A DNA stretch of 64,000 bases from Shewanella chilikensis (GTDB lineage: Bacteria; Pseudomonadota; Gammaproteobacteria; Enterobacterales; Shewanellaceae). Positions 1-9,845 of the stretch are shown piece after piece (position 1 is the stretch's first letter; each line of letters opens with the position of its first letter). The translations under genes were made by a program, and so were the position numbers. The stretch covers positions 1 to 64,000 of the forward strand of contig NZ_NIJM01000006.1 in NCBI RefSeq assembly GCF_002836945.1. The letters are read 5' to 3'. The notes under the pieces were generated by a model. The model did no database searches, was not told where the DNA came from, and saw only the letters and a list, made by a program, of their open reading frames with translations.

Positions 1-112
1 TGAATATCCTTTTGGGTGTATATTACTCAAATGACACAGATTTATGAACACTACCGTTATTCCAGGCTCTGGCATAGTTTCAATCAAATGCTTTTAACGC
101 CAGTTACAGTGC

Positions 113-251
113 AATTGCTACGGATAAGTACTCTGATAGCAACTTTTCATGAAACCATGCCCGCCACCAGGGAATGGGGTAGTGTTAAATTCCCTGTTAG
201 CGCACAAGGCAATTGAAAATTGCTACGGATAAGTACTCTGATAGCAACTTT
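113..251. repeat. Pair of identical 34 bp direct repeats with internal dyad
   Basis: Two copies of a 34 bp sequence lie at 113-146 and 218-251, 105 bp apart start to start, and appear identical by eye. Each copy has inverted arms TTGCTA and TAGCAA around a core with the palindrome AGTACT. The surroundings are A/T-rich and hold no convincing gene. The function is unknown; a paired protein-binding site or a small dispersed repeat are both possible. Confidence 0.75.
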
Positions 252-265
252 GCCACTTAAAATTT

Positions 266-288
266 AGCCCTTAATAGGCTGTTTTTTT
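266..288 (+). terminator. Weak plus-strand terminator-like hairpin
   Basis: A short stem AGCC/GGCT with a seven-base loop is followed by seven T residues. It points out of the unseen upstream region and overlaps the 3' end of the minus-strand cyclase gene. The stem is short, so this is tentative. Confidence 0.3.
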
Positions 289-1369
289 ATGACTGATTGC
301 CTTGTTTTGGTTTAACCCCGAACACTTCAATGGAGTGTTGTTTACCCTTTAACTTGACCGGTCCTAAATTGGTGAGCTGATACTCGCTGTCATCATTTTC
401 CAGCCTAGCTACCAGCGCGCCGGAGAGCAGCATCCTTTGTCCTAAGGGGTTACACTGATCCTGTAGTCGCGCTAGGGTGTTGAGCACGTCGCTGAAGAAG
501 CTGATCTCCTGTTTTTGCACCCCGACCACAGCTGCAACCACTTGGCCACAGTGAGCCGCCGCCTTGAATTTGGGGACAAAACCATAGTGTTCTTCAAAAT
601 AGCGTCGCTGCCAATTGAGCTGCTGGCTGAATTCAAAGTAGATATTCATACATCTGTCGTTAATGATGCCGTCTTCCAGCGGCCAATGGATGAGCACGGC
701 ATCACCCATGTAACGATAGATCTCGGCATCATTGTTGGTGACTGTATCGGAAAGCAAGCTGAAACTGTCCTGTATCAGCCGGGCAAAGCGGTAATCCCCC
801 AGAGATTCGGCATGGGTAGTGGAAGCTACCATATCGAGATAGAGAAATAGCCGCTGTTCATATCTGGGCTTGTGATACTTACCCAGACCTATGTTTAACA
901 GGATCCTGGGGCCTACCAGTAGTCCCATCTGTTCAATAAAGGCGAGCCCGACCCTGACTACCACCAGATAAATAATTAACGCCTGGAATGAGGGACTATA
1001 GAGGATATGCACTGTCAGCATCTGCCTCAAGGTTGCCATATGGTTCTCTATGGCCCACATATTCAGGTACTGGGTCATATAAGCCAAAGTGGTGGCACCC
1101 AAGAGCAGAAACAGCCCTTTAAAGATGACGGAGAAGACATAGGGCAGGCGATTGATGGCACTGAAGTCGGCTATCAGGTTTGACATCCAGTGCAAGCTAC
1201 CGAAAATAATTCCCATGTAGGCGGCCAGCGTCGCGAGATCCGCCGAGCCGACAGCCCACTGAGGTAGCTCAGTGGTTTGGGCATAGCGAAAAAATACAAA
1301 AGCTGCCATAGCTACTGTCCATGCCATTATGGCAAACAGAAGCTTTTTGGCCTGGCGACGCGCTCTCAC
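287..1369 (-). CDS. Membrane-anchored class III adenylate/guanylate cyclase-like protein
   Basis: A 360-residue protein likely to make a cyclic nucleotide from a nucleoside triphosphate at the inner membrane. The N-terminal half (about residues 10-155) has four or five hydrophobic segments. The C-terminal half (about 165-345) matches the class III cyclase catalytic fold: FLYLDMVAST carries the first metal-binding Asp and YRYMGDAVLIHW contains the conserved core turn. The start codon is GTG (1367-1369), preceded by no strong Shine-Dalgarno. It stands alone, upstream of mutH on the same strand with a 122 bp gap. Which nucleotide it uses cannot be told from sequence by eye, and activity is inferred from the fold only. 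Confidence 0.8.
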   Translation of the reverse strand: MRARRQAKKLLFAIMAWTVAMAAFVFFRYAQTTELPQWAVGSADLATLAAYMGIIFGSLHWMSNLIADFSAINRLPYVFSVIFKGLFLLLGATTLAYMTQYLNMWAIENHMATLRQMLTVHILYSPSFQALIIYLVVVRVGLAFIEQMGLLVGPRILLNIGLGKYHKPRYEQRLFLYLDMVASTTHAESLGDYRFARLIQDSFSLLSDTVTNNDAEIYRYMGDAVLIHWPLEDGIINDRCMNIYFEFSQQLNWQRRYFEEHYGFVPKFKAAAHCGQVVAAVVGVQKQEISFFSDVLNTLARLQDQCNPLGQRMLLSGALVARLENDDSEYQLTNLGPVKLKGKQHSIEVFGVKPKQGNQS

Positions 1370-1491
1370 GGGGTAACTTCTATCCTAAATTAACGGGCCT
1401 TCTCAGGATGCGCTAGTTTATAGAATATACCCCTCTGATTTCCAGTGGTAATTGTGATCTTAATCAAGGCAAGTGCCGATTAGAGGCGATA

Positions 1492-2166
1492 TCAGCCAAA
1501 AAAGCGCTCAAGTAACCCTTTTGTGAACTGAGTTTTGAGATAAAAGCCCCTGGGGTTGGTCATCTGGATACTGCCATCCTCGGCAATACTCTCGGTTAAC
1601 ACCTTACTGTTGGCCGCCTTTGGCCTTAACTGTAATACTTCACCGTGCCTGGCCGTGATCTTGCTGACCTTGCCCAGGCTGATAAGCTCCATGATCTCTT
1701 CCCAATCCTGGCGCAATAGCCTGTCTTCCTCGACGCTTGGTTCCCATAAAAGCGGCGAGCCGATACGTCGGACACCCGGGGGAAGATCCCTGTCCCCCTG
1801 AACCGGGATCCACAGTACCCGCTGCAATTTGTGATACACCAGACTCTGCTCCCAGCGCAGTCCTGAAATATTGGTTAGCGGCGCGACACAGACATAGGTG
1901 GTTTCCAGCGGCATACCGCGTTCATCTATTGGAATGCTCTTCAGTTCTACCCCAAGGTGCAGAAAGTCCTGTTCGGGCTTAGAGCCTGCGGTTGCTCCCA
2001 ATGCCAGCTCCAGTAGTTGTCCGGTCCAGCCTTTATCACGGCGAAAGTCTTTGGGCACGGCTACCCCTAAAGATTCGGCGAGCTGTCCCAGAGTCAGCCC
2101 GGCGATATCGTCGGCGCGCTTTAGCAGTTGTGCCAAGGAGCTTGGCGGCAAGATATTGGTTTTCAT
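1492..2166 (-). CDS. mutH: MutH DNA mismatch repair endonuclease
   Basis: MutH nicks the unmethylated strand at hemimethylated GATC sites after MutS/MutL recognise a mismatch. The 224-residue product has the family length and shows the catalytic pattern of a type II restriction-like fold: an Asp in [15 protein letters not shown] with the E-x-K pair (VELK). The ATG at 2164-2166 (MKTNILPP) gives the family length; an in-frame extension to 2211 would add 15 residues of no known homology and was not chosen. It is divergent from rppH, as in Escherichia coli, and the long spacer between them carries DnaA boxes. Confidence 0.95.
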   Translation of the reverse strand: MKTNILPPSSLAQLLKRADDIAGLTLGQLAESLGVAVPKDFRRDKGWTGQLLELALGATAGSKPEQDFLHLGVELKSIPIDERGMPLETTYVCVAPLTNISGLRWEQSLVYHKLQRVLWIPVQGDRDLPPGVRRIGSPLLWEPSVEEDRLLRQDWEEIMELISLGKVSKITARHGEVLQLRPKAANSKVLTESIAEDGSIQMTNPRGFYLKTQFTKGLLERFFG

Positions 2167-2358
2167 GGCGTTGATTTTACCTGAGCGGGATTGGATAACA
2201 AGTTTGTGCAAAAAATGGTCATTGCGATGTCGGGTGAAGTCATCCCCAAAATTAATTTTTCTATCATTATGTTTTTATTGACTAAAGTTTTCATCTTCAA
2301 CTATAGGGGAATGGATTTCCTGAGTTACTCGCCGATTTCCCCTGTGTTGCCAACAAAC

Positions 2359-2750
2359 TTATCCACAGCATTTTGGGATAACTGAACAATTATGGCCGCA
2401 ATAAAACAAATAATGGTCGGTGTCAACCGGGTTTTGACGCTGTTTTTCAGCTTGAAAGTCGAGTTTTTGTCCGTAGGGTGTGAATAAAGTTTTGTGACAT
2501 TGCCGAGAAATTGCTTCTGATCGAGTGCGGGTTAAAAAGTGTACTATTGGTGGTTTAGTTGTGGTTGTATTCGTTTTTGTGCTTTGTATGATTATGTATT
2601 TGAAGTATTTTTGTTGGGTTTGTGTCTTTGTTAATTAGGAGGGAAAGGTTGTAAAAAGCAGCGTTTCCAGAAGTTCAGCCGAGTTTCAAACAGAGATATC
2701 CACAGTTTTTGTGGATATCCACTCAAGCAGAGATGGTTAATTGTTGATAA
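2359..2750. promoter_or_regulatory. DnaA-box cluster resembling DARS2 (mutH-rppH intergenic)
   Basis: The 698 bp between mutH and rppH holds no convincing gene but at least five DnaA-box-like nonamers. TTATCCACA lies at 2359-2367 on plus (exact consensus) and TTATTCACA at 2479-2487 on minus (exact TTATNCACA). ATATCCACA lies at 2696-2704 on plus and again at 2710-2718 on minus. TTATCAACA lies at 2742-2750 on minus. The 2696/2710 pair forms a perfect 10 bp inverted repeat with a 5 bp spacer. E. coli DARS2, which converts ADP-DnaA to ATP-DnaA, is from memory located beside mutH, with three DnaA boxes in its core. A DARS2-like role is therefore inferred from position and boxes; IHF and Fis sites were not convincingly located. 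Confidence 0.55.
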
Positions 2751-2864
2751 AGTGGAAAAGCTTATTTGATTATCCAAAGAAAAAGCCGTAAATAGAGAAT
2801 TGCTGCCGACGTGGGATTGTGAAACAATCGAATCATTGAAATTTATCGCTTTTTCGGAGTCCAT

Positions 2865-3389
2865 GTGATTGACAGCGACGGTTTTCGCGCAAATGTGGGC
2901 ATCATTATCTGTAACAGATTTGGCCAAGTAATGTGGGCCAGGCGTTTTGGTCAGCACTCCTGGCAGTTTCCCCAAGGGGGATTGGATGACGGTGAATCCG
3001 CCGAAGATGCCATGTATCGAGAGCTGTATGAAGAAGTCGGGCTTAGGCCGGAACATGTGCAGATATTAACATCCACCCGCTCCTGGTTGCGATACAGATT
3101 GCCAAAGCGTTTGGTGCGCCAAGACAGCAAGCCTGTCTGTATCGGCCAAAAGCAGAAATGGTTTTTGCTGCAGCTCAAGAGTCAGGATAGTGCCGTTAAC
3201 TTGAATTCGTCCGGCCATCCTGAATTCGATGACTGGCGCTGGGTCAGTTATTGGTACCCTGTGCGTCAGGTCGTATCTTTTAAACGTGACGTCTACCGGA
3301 AAGTGATGAAAGAGTTCGCCACCACGGCTCTGGCATTGCAGACCCGGGAGCCTTCACGCCGAAGGGGACGACAAAGAGCAGCAGGCTGA
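2865..3389 (+). CDS. rppH: RppH RNA pyrophosphohydrolase (Nudix)
   Basis: RppH removes pyrophosphate from the 5' end of triphosphorylated RNAs and so triggers RNase E-dependent decay. The 174-residue protein contains the Nudix box ([22 protein letters not shown], about residues 39-60), with the REXXEE core as RELYEE binding the metal ions. The start is GTG at 2865 (MIDSDGF), aligning with the E. coli start MIDDDGY. It heads a row continuing to ptsP 25 bp downstream, the same order as in E. coli. Confidence 0.95.
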   Translation: MIDSDGFRANVGIIICNRFGQVMWARRFGQHSWQFPQGGLDDGESAEDAMYRELYEEVGLRPEHVQILTSTRSWLRYRLPKRLVRQDSKPVCIGQKQKWFLLQLKSQDSAVNLNSSGHPEFDDWRWVSYWYPVRQVVSFKRDVYRKVMKEFATTALALQTREPSRRRGRQRAAG

Positions 3390-3414
3390 GGTTTGATATC
3401 GAAAGGGGGAACAG

Positions 3415-5649
3415 GTGTTAAACACGCTCAGGGATATTACTCAGGCAGTTGCGGCCGCAAGGGATCTTGAGGCTGCCCTTGAGCTATTGGTCGGCCAGAT
3501 AAAGGCCGCCATGAGCACTCAGTGTTGTTCTATCTATATTCTGGATAGAAATGAGTTGGTCCTCTCGGCCACTGATGGTCTTAAGCCCAGTGCCGTTGGC
3601 CAGGTTCGCATGCCGTTGACCGAAGGTCTGGTGGGCTTGGTTGCTGAGCGTGAAGAAGCCATCAACCTTGCCGATGCCAGAGCACATCCCAGATTCAAAC
3701 TCTTTCCCGAAGTGGCTGAAGAGGAATATCGAGCTTTTCTCGCCGCGCCTATTATCTATCAGAAACAGTTGCTTGGCGTCATAGTGGTGCAGCAGCCCAG
3801 TGCCCGTCAGTTCAGCGAAGGGGAAGAAGCTTTTCTTATGACGCTGGCGGCGCAGTTGGCTATGGCTATTCGCGGCCTCAAACAAAAGGCCAGCGTCAAG
3901 GAAGATCAGCTGCAAATCCTGTTTCAGGGTACACCGGCTTCCAATGGTATCGCCATTGCCCATGCTTTGGTGCTGGGTGGTCAGATATCCCTGGAGCAGC
4001 CGGATCAAACCGCAACAGATATCCCCAATGAGCTTGAACGCCTCAAGGCAGCAATCGAGCGTTGCCGTAACACTCTGAGCACCCTGGCACAGCGTTTTGA
4101 CCGCGAGCAGGATGAAGAGGTGGTGTCTATCTTCTCGGCGCTGCAGCTCTTGCTGGAAGAGGCCAGCCTTGGGGGCGAATATCGCGACGAAGTGCTTGCG
4201 GGTTGGTGCGCCGAGTCGGCGGTCAGCCGCGTGTCTTTGCGTTACATCACCCAGTTTATGGCGATGGAAGACCCCTATCTCAAGGAGCGGGCCAGCGATA
4301 TCCGTGACTTGGGGCAGAAGGTGCTGCGCCAGTTGATTGAGCCGGAGCGGTTGGAGCTCAATGCCGATAAGCCGGTTATTCTGGTGACCCGTGAAGCGGA
4401 CACCACCTTGCTGGCCGAGTTTCCGCGGCAAAAGTTGGCCGGGATAGTGACAGAACTTGGCGGGGTCAACTCCCATGCTGCTATTCTGGCCCGGGCCCTG
4501 GGTGTGCCTGCCATCACAGGGGTCGACCAGGTTTTGGCTGCCGACATAGACAAGAAGCTTTTGGTGCTCAATGCCACCCGTGGTCAACTGATGGTGTCGC
4601 CGTCTCCGGCCGTGGTCGGTGAGTACCGCAGTTTGTTATCCGCCGAGAGAGCGTTGCAGCGGAAATACGCCAAAGAGCTGAACCTGCCGGCCGAGACGGT
4701 CGATGGCAAACGTATTCATCTATACATGAATGCCGGCTTACTCAGTGGTTTGGCCTCGGAAATTGCCGAAGGCGCCGATGGTATTGGGCTATATCGCACC
4801 GAAATCCCTTTCATGTTGCAACAGCGTTTTCCCAGCGAGTCTGAGCAGGTCAAGGTGTATCGCCAGGTGTTGGAGGCGGCATCGGGGCGCCCCGTGGTGA
4901 TGCGCACCCTCGATGTGGGCGGAGACAAACCCTTGCCTTATTTCCCCATCAAGGAGGAAAACCCATTTTTGGGCTGGCGTGGCATTCGTTTGTCGCTGGA
5001 CCATCCCGAGCTGTTTCTGGTGCAAATTCGCGCCATGCTCCAGGCCAGCGGCAGCGGCGAGCAGCTGCATATTTTGCTGCCCATGGTCAGTAATCTAGAT
5101 GAGATAGATCAATCGCTTGAATATATCGAACAGGCTTATTCCGAGCTTAAGTCGGATGTGAACCCTGAGCTGAAAAGACCCAAGGTGGGCATTATGCTGG
5201 AGGTGCCGGCGCTGCTGTTTCAACTGGATGAAGTCGCCAAGCGGGTCGATTTTGTTTCGGTCGGCAGTAACGACCTGACTCAATATCTGTTGGCGGTGGA
5301 TCGCAACAACCCCAGGGTCAGCGCCCTGTTTGACAGTTATCATCCGGGGATATTGCGTTCGCTGAAACAGGCGCGGGAGACCTGCCGTCTATATGGCCTC
5401 GGTGCCAGTGTCTGTGGCGAGTTAGCCGGTGAACCCGGTGGTGCCTTGCTGCTGGTTGCTATGGGCTACAACCGCTTGAGTATGAACCAGGGGAGCTTGG
5501 CCAGAATAAATTATCTGCTGCGGCGAGTGCGCAGCGATGAACTCGAGCAGTTATTGGCCGAGGCGCTGACACTCAAAAGCGGCAGTGAAGTGCGGCAACT
5601 GGTGCACGATTATTTGGGGCAAAGAGAACTGGCAGCCATTCTCAACTGA
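3415..5649 (+). CDS. ptsP: PtsP, phosphoenolpyruvate phosphotransferase EI-Ntr
   Basis: First enzyme of the nitrogen phosphotransferase system: it autophosphorylates with PEP and passes the phosphate to NPr and then EIIA-Ntr, a regulatory rather than sugar-transporting chain. The 744 residues fall into an N-terminal GAF sensor domain (about 1-160), the EI N-terminal region, the swivelling phosphohistidine domain (GGVNSHAAILARALG, active His354), and the C-terminal PEP-binding barrel with LLPMVS and SVGSNDLTQYLLAVDR. The start is GTG at 3415 after a GGGGGAA Shine-Dalgarno. It lies between rppH and a TSUP transporter and is probably cotranscribed with both. Confidence 0.95.
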   Translation: MLNTLRDITQAVAAARDLEAALELLVGQIKAAMSTQCCSIYILDRNELVLSATDGLKPSAVGQVRMPLTEGLVGLVAEREEAINLADARAHPRFKLFPEVAEEEYRAFLAAPIIYQKQLLGVIVVQQPSARQFSEGEEAFLMTLAAQLAMAIRGLKQKASVKEDQLQILFQGTPASNGIAIAHALVLGGQISLEQPDQTATDIPNELERLKAAIERCRNTLSTLAQRFDREQDEEVVSIFSALQLLLEEASLGGEYRDEVLAGWCAESAVSRVSLRYITQFMAMEDPYLKERASDIRDLGQKVLRQLIEPERLELNADKPVILVTREADTTLLAEFPRQKLAGIVTELGGVNSHAAILARALGVPAITGVDQVLAADIDKKLLVLNATRGQLMVSPSPAVVGEYRSLLSAERALQRKYAKELNLPAETVDGKRIHLYMNAGLLSGLASEIAEGADGIGLYRTEIPFMLQQRFPSESEQVKVYRQVLEAASGRPVVMRTLDVGGDKPLPYFPIKEENPFLGWRGIRLSLDHPELFLVQIRAMLQASGSGEQLHILLPMVSNLDEIDQSLEYIEQAYSELKSDVNPELKRPKVGIMLEVPALLFQLDEVAKRVDFVSVGSNDLTQYLLAVDRNNPRVSALFDSYHPGILRSLKQARETCRLYGLGASVCGELAGEPGGALLLVAMGYNRLSMNQGSLARINYLLRRVRSDELEQLLAEALTLKSGSEVRQLVHDYLGQRELAAILN

Positions 5650-5696
5650 ACCGGCGGTGCCGGGTATGGAATAACAACAAGAATTAAGGAACCTCT

Positions 5697-6497
5697 GTGG
5701 ACACATTTCTCTGGGTATTCGGTGTTTGTCTGGCGTTGGGGGCCTTTGTCGGCTTTATGGCCGGTTTGTTGGGAATAGGCGGTGGTCTTATTGTGGTGCC
5801 GGCGCTGCTGTATATTTTACCCAAGGTGGGGGTTCCTGCCGCGCAGTTGCCCCATGTCGCCATTGCTACTTCGTTGGCGGCCATTATTTTGACCTCTTTT
5901 TCATCCGCCCGCGCCCACCACAGCCGCGGCAATATTCCTTGGCCGCTGTTTAAATCCATGTTGCCGGGGCTGGCACTGGGGGCCTTGTGTTCGGGTTTTA
6001 TTGCCGAGTTGATCCCGGCCGATGATCTGCGCCGTGCCTTTGCGGTGTTTGTTATTCTAATGGCCGCCCAGATGGCATTTCCTTTCCGTCCATCAGCGAA
6101 AGAGGGCTTGCCGCCATTTCCCGTGTTGCTTATCGTCTCGGCGATGATTGCCATTATTGCCGCCTTGATGGGGATAGGCGGTGGGGTGCTCTTGGTGCCT
6201 TTCCTCACTTGGTGTGGGTTGCAGATGCGTCAGGCGGTGGGTTTTTCATCGGCTACTGGCCTTATTATCGCCCTTTGGGGCAGTTTAGGGTATGTTATCG
6301 CAGGCTGGAACGCCCCTGATATGCCAAGCGGCACTTTGGGATATGTCTATCTGCCGGCTTTGCTGGGTATTATTGCTTCCTCAATGTTGGTTGCGCCTGT
6401 GGGGGTCAAAGCGGCCAGCACCTGGCCGACGCCTGTACTGAAGAAAATATTTGCACTTTTATTGGTTGTTGTGGGTCTTAAACTTATTCTGGCCTGA
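5697..6497 (+). CDS. TSUP (TauE/SafE) family membrane transporter
   Basis: A 266-residue integral membrane protein with about eight hydrophobic segments arranged as two related halves, each opening with a glycine-rich repeat (GLLGIGGGLIVVPALL near residue 22 and LMGIGGGVLLVPFL near 160). This duplicated motif typifies the TSUP superfamily, whose members move sulfite, sulfoacetate or other organic anions across the inner membrane. Substrate cannot be assigned. The start is GTG at 5697, with AAGGA about 8 bp upstream. It sits between ptsP (47 bp) and lgt (37 bp) in what looks like one operon. Confidence 0.85.
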   Translation: MDTFLWVFGVCLALGAFVGFMAGLLGIGGGLIVVPALLYILPKVGVPAAQLPHVAIATSLAAIILTSFSSARAHHSRGNIPWPLFKSMLPGLALGALCSGFIAELIPADDLRRAFAVFVILMAAQMAFPFRPSAKEGLPPFPVLLIVSAMIAIIAALMGIGGGVLLVPFLTWCGLQMRQAVGFSSATGLIIALWGSLGYVIAGWNAPDMPSGTLGYVYLPALLGIIASSMLVAPVGVKAASTWPTPVLKKIFALLLVVVGLKLILA

Positions 6498-6534
6498 TCT
6501 GCGCCTTAGTTAATTTAGGAATCGTCTTTCTGTT

Positions 6535-7362
6535 ATGGCTTTAGAATTTCCCAATATTGATCCTGTGATCGTCTCTTTTGGCCCCTTTGAGCTGTTCGGC
6601 CAGACTTTTGAACCGGCTTTGCGTTGGTATGGTTTCATGTACCTGCTGGGCTTTTTGGCCGCTATGATACTGCTCAACCGTATGGCTGACAGATCCAAGG
6701 GGGTATGGAGCCGCGAGCAGGTCTCTGATCTGCTGTTCTATGCCTTTCTCGGGGTGATCCTGGGAGGACGCATAGGTTATGTGCTCTTCTACCATTTGGA
6801 TTACTTTATTGCCGACCCCTTGTACCTATTCAAGATAAGCGAAGGCGGCATGTCTTTCCATGGTGGTTTGATGGGGGTTATTCTGGCCATGCTCTACATC
6901 GCCTGGAAACAGAAGCGCAGCTTCTTCGCGGTGGCGGATATGGTGGCTCCGGTGGTGCCTATCGGTTTGGGCGCCGGGCGTCTGGGTAACTTTATCAATG
7001 GTGAGCTTTGGGGCCGGGTGACAGATGTGCCTTGGGCCATGGTGTTTCCTTCCGGCGGCCCTGAGCCTCGTCATCCTTCGCAGCTGTATCAATTTGCCCT
7101 CGAAGGCGTTGCACTGTTTATTTTACTGCAATGGTTCAGCAGACGCAGTCCCAAGACCGGAGCCGTGTCCGGGATGTTTTTGCTCGGCTATGGTATCTTC
7201 CGCTGCATAGTGGAAACGGTCAGGCAGCCGGATGCTCAACTCGGGCTTTATTTGGGCTTTTTGACCATGGGGCAGATACTGTCAGTGCCCATGATCCTCT
7301 TTGGACTCTATCTGTTAATGCGTAAAGCGCCGCAGGCCGGCGTGGTGAAGGACAAGCAGTAA
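6535..7362 (+). CDS. lgt: Lgt, prolipoprotein diacylglyceryl transferase
   Basis: Lgt transfers diacylglycerol from phosphatidylglycerol to the lipobox cysteine of prolipoproteins, the first step of lipoprotein maturation in the inner membrane. The 275-residue protein shows the family signature [16 protein letters not shown] (about residues 146-161) and the conserved HGG motif (SFHGGLMG). Seven membrane segments are expected. The last base of its stop codon is the first base of the thyA ATG, so the two are translationally coupled, as in E. coli. Confidence 0.96.
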   Translation: MALEFPNIDPVIVSFGPFELFGQTFEPALRWYGFMYLLGFLAAMILLNRMADRSKGVWSREQVSDLLFYAFLGVILGGRIGYVLFYHLDYFIADPLYLFKISEGGMSFHGGLMGVILAMLYIAWKQKRSFFAVADMVAPVVPIGLGAGRLGNFINGELWGRVTDVPWAMVFPSGGPEPRHPSQLYQFALEGVALFILLQWFSRRSPKTGAVSGMFLLGYGIFRCIVETVRQPDAQLGLYLGFLTMGQILSVPMILFGLYLLMRKAPQAGVVKDKQ

Positions 7363-8156
7363 TGCAGCAATATCTTGATTTAATGCAACATATTTTAGAT
7401 GCCGGTACTGAAAAAACTGACCGTACCGGCACGGGAACCCGCTCTGTATTTGGTTATCAGATGCGTTTTGACCTCAGTAAGGGGTTCCCCTTGGTGACCA
7501 CCAAGAAGTGCCATTTGCGCTCCATCATTCATGAGTTGCTCTGGTTCCTGAAAGGGGACACCAATGTTGCTTACCTGCATGAAAATAAAGTGACGATTTG
7601 GGATGAGTGGGCCGATGAATCCGGTAATCTGGGACCGGTTTACGGCGCTCAGTGGCGTAGCTGGCCAACGCCCGATGGCGGTCATATCGATCAGATCACT
7701 CAGGTGATAGAACAGATCAAATCACAACCTGACTCCAGACGTTTAATTGTCTCGGCCTGGAACGTCTCCGAACTCGACAAGATGGCGCTGGCGCCTTGCC
7801 ATGCCTTTTTCCAGTTTTATGTGGCTGATGGCAAGTTGTCCTGTCAACTGTATCAGCGCAGCTGTGATGTGTTCCTGGGGCTGCCGTTCAATATTGCCAG
7901 CTATGCGCTGTTGACCATGATGGTAGCGCAGCAGTGTGACCTCGAGTTGGGCGATTTCGTCTGGACTGGCGGTGATACCCACCTTTACTCCAATCATATG
8001 GAGCAAACGGCGCTGCAACTCAGCCGTGAACCCAAGTCTCTGCCACAAATGACAATTATTCGCAAGCCTGAGTCTATTTTCGATTACCGATTCGAAGATT
8101 TCGAGTTGTCAGGTTACGATCCTCACCCTCATATCAAAGCACCAGTTGCCATTTAA
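7362..8156 (+). CDS. thyA: ThyA thymidylate synthase
   Basis: ThyA methylates dUMP to dTMP with methylene-tetrahydrofolate, supplying thymine for DNA. At 264 residues it matches the E. coli enzyme length. The catalytic cysteine is in [12 protein letters not shown] (about residue 146), followed by the folate/dUMP-binding stretch [21 protein letters not shown]. The C-terminus ends in APVAI, the usual mobile tail. It overlaps lgt by one base. Confidence 0.97.
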   Translation: MQQYLDLMQHILDAGTEKTDRTGTGTRSVFGYQMRFDLSKGFPLVTTKKCHLRSIIHELLWFLKGDTNVAYLHENKVTIWDEWADESGNLGPVYGAQWRSWPTPDGGHIDQITQVIEQIKSQPDSRRLIVSAWNVSELDKMALAPCHAFFQFYVADGKLSCQLYQRSCDVFLGLPFNIASYALLTMMVAQQCDLELGDFVWTGGDTHLYSNHMEQTALQLSREPKSLPQMTIIRKPESIFDYRFEDFELSGYDPHPHIKAPVAI

Positions 8157-8169
8157 AAACAGTTTTTTA

Positions 8170-8202
8170 GCGGAATACCTCGTATATTTCGAGGTGTTTC
8201 GC
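8170..8202 (+). other. 13 bp stem-loop downstream of thyA
   Basis: Arms 8170-8182 and 8190-8202 pair over 13 positions as RNA, two of them G-U, around a 7 nt A/U loop. No T-tract follows, so it is not a classical intrinsic terminator; it could stabilise the 3' end of the thyA transcript. Confidence 0.5.
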
Positions 8203-8273
8203 AGAAACTTTCGATTATTCTTACCTAAATCCATCTACTACACTCAAATCAATTATGTTTTTGGGAGTTTAGT

Positions 8274-9449
8274 ATGGAAAAGGCACTTCGGAATTTCCTG
8301 AGTCAGGAATCTGCCGGCGGTATCCTGTTATTGATTGCTGTAGCCTTGGCTATGGTCTTGGCTAATTCACCTCTTGCCGGCGTTTATCAAGGTTTTTTGG
8401 ATACCCCGATGCAGTTGCGGCTCGGGGCCCTGGATATCAACAAGCCCTTGCTGCTGTGGATCAACGATGGTCTGATGGCGCTGTTCTTTCTGTTGATTGG
8501 TCTGGAAGTTAAGCGTGAATTGCTTGAGGGAGCGCTGTCCAGCGTTTCCAAGGCATCTCTACCCACCTTTGCTGCTATAGGCGGCATGCTTGTTCCGGCC
8601 GCAGTCTATCTGCTGTTCAATGCCAATGACCCAGTGACTCAGGGGGGGTGGGCGATTCCTGCCGCGACCGATATCGCCTTTGCGCTGGGGATAATGGCAC
8701 TTTTAGGCAACCGGGTTCCTGTGGCGCTCAAGGTGTTTTTATTGGCGCTGGCAATCATAGATGACCTGGGTGTAATCGTTATTATTGCGCTGTTCTATAG
8801 CAGTGATCTGTCGATGATAAGCCTGGTGATTGCTGCTGCTGCGGTTATAGGTTTGATTATTTTGAACCGTCGCGGCGTGACTGCGCTTGGCGCTTATGGC
8901 GTGCTTGGGGCCATTCTTTGGGTTGCCGTACTCAAGTCCGGGGTTCATGCCACTTTGGCCGGGGTGATCATCGCCTTCTGTATTCCGCTGCGCGACAAGC
9001 AAGGTGGTTCACCGTCCGAGCATTTGGAGCATACGCTGCACCCCTGGAGTACCTTCCTGATCCTGCCGGTCTTTGCTTTTGCCAACGCCGGGGTAGCTTT
9101 GGGCGGGATGTCGCTCGAGAGCCTGGTATCGCCTGTACCTCTGGGTATTGCTTTGGGTTTGTTGCTCGGTAAGCCGATTGGTGTGGTGCTGTTCAGTTTT
9201 ATTGCGGTTAAGTTGCGTCTGGCAGAGTTGCCCGAGGGCATTGCCTGGCGCCATATCATACCTGTGGCTGTGATGTGCGGTATAGGTTTTACCATGTCGA
9301 TGTTTATTGCCTCGCTGGCGTTTGAGCATGGTGGCGTTGTCTATAGCGATTTGGCCAGGTTGGGGATCCTGATCGGATCTATGTTGGCGGCAGTCGTGGG
9401 CTATTTCTGGCTGTCAAAAGTGTTACCTGAAAAAGGAGAAAAGGAATGA
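8274..9449 (+). CDS. nhaA: NhaA Na+/H+ antiporter
   Basis: NhaA exchanges two protons for one sodium ion across the inner membrane, controlling internal pH and sodium in alkaline or salty conditions. The 391-residue protein has the expected twelve-helix hydrophobic pattern, the unwound-helix region [15 protein letters not shown] and the paired ion-binding aspartates in [12 protein letters not shown] good Shine-Dalgarno (GGGAG) precedes the ATG. Its stop overlaps the start of the next small gene, and nhaR follows, suggesting a locally regulated sodium-response unit. Confidence 0.96.
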   Translation: MEKALRNFLSQESAGGILLLIAVALAMVLANSPLAGVYQGFLDTPMQLRLGALDINKPLLLWINDGLMALFFLLIGLEVKRELLEGALSSVSKASLPTFAAIGGMLVPAAVYLLFNANDPVTQGGWAIPAATDIAFALGIMALLGNRVPVALKVFLLALAIIDDLGVIVIIALFYSSDLSMISLVIAAAAVIGLIILNRRGVTALGAYGVLGAILWVAVLKSGVHATLAGVIIAFCIPLRDKQGGSPSEHLEHTLHPWSTFLILPVFAFANAGVALGGMSLESLVSPVPLGIALGLLLGKPIGVVLFSFIAVKLRLAELPEGIAWRHIIPVAVMCGIGFTMSMFIASLAFEHGGVVYSDLARLGILIGSMLAAVVGYFWLSKVLPEKGEKE

Positions 9450-9829
9450 AAACAAGCATAATGGCAGGACTCATTCTCGTGGGCATGGCCCCTTTGGTTC
9501 AGGCGTCACAGATAGAAGCCTGTGTTGCAGACAAGGAAGCTGTCCTGTGTCAGAGTTACCTTGAGGGCGTTGTTGATGGTGCGCTTATGTATAAGCCACA
9601 GGCGGTAGGTGCCCGCCTGGACAGCAACGGCTATGAAGCCCGCGCGCTTAAATATCGGGGAGGTAAGCGTTTTCAGGAAGCAAATCGCAAGTATTGCCTG
9701 GAGAGGATCCCGGATAGGGATCAACTGGTTATGGGGATCAGCGAAGCCTTTGAAAGCGGTGAGGTCAAGGATATAGAGACACTGCAGCTTGCCGTAAATA
9801 ATTTGCTGGACTGTCAGCGTTTGAAGTAA
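9446..9829 (+). CDS. Secreted Rap1a/Tai-like small protein
   Basis: A 127-residue protein with a clear Sec signal peptide (cleavage probably after VQA, residue 20). The mature part has cysteines in an arrangement recalling the Rap1a/Tai family: [11 protein letters not shown], then [16 protein letters not shown], and a C-terminal LLDCQRLK. That family includes type VI secretion immunity proteins but also many uncharacterised periplasmic proteins. It overlaps nhaA by 4 bp and precedes nhaR by 16 bp, so it is probably made together with the antiporter. The family assignment is by motif recall and its role here is unknown. Confidence 0.6.
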   Translation: MKTSIMAGLILVGMAPLVQASQIEACVADKEAVLCQSYLEGVVDGALMYKPQAVGARLDSNGYEARALKYRGGKRFQEANRKYCLERIPDRDQLVMGISEAFESGEVKDIETLQLAVNNLLDCQRLK

Positions 9830-9845
9830 GGAGTCGGGGCAGCCT

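Noticed and set aside
16..216. Open frame of 66 codons at the window start
   Set aside because: It runs through one of the 34 bp repeats and has no recognisable domain or signal.
2695..2719. The inverted repeat before rppH as an intrinsic terminator
   Set aside because: Its 10 bp arms are not followed by a T-tract on either strand, and each arm is a DnaA-box-like nonamer, so a binding site is the better reading.
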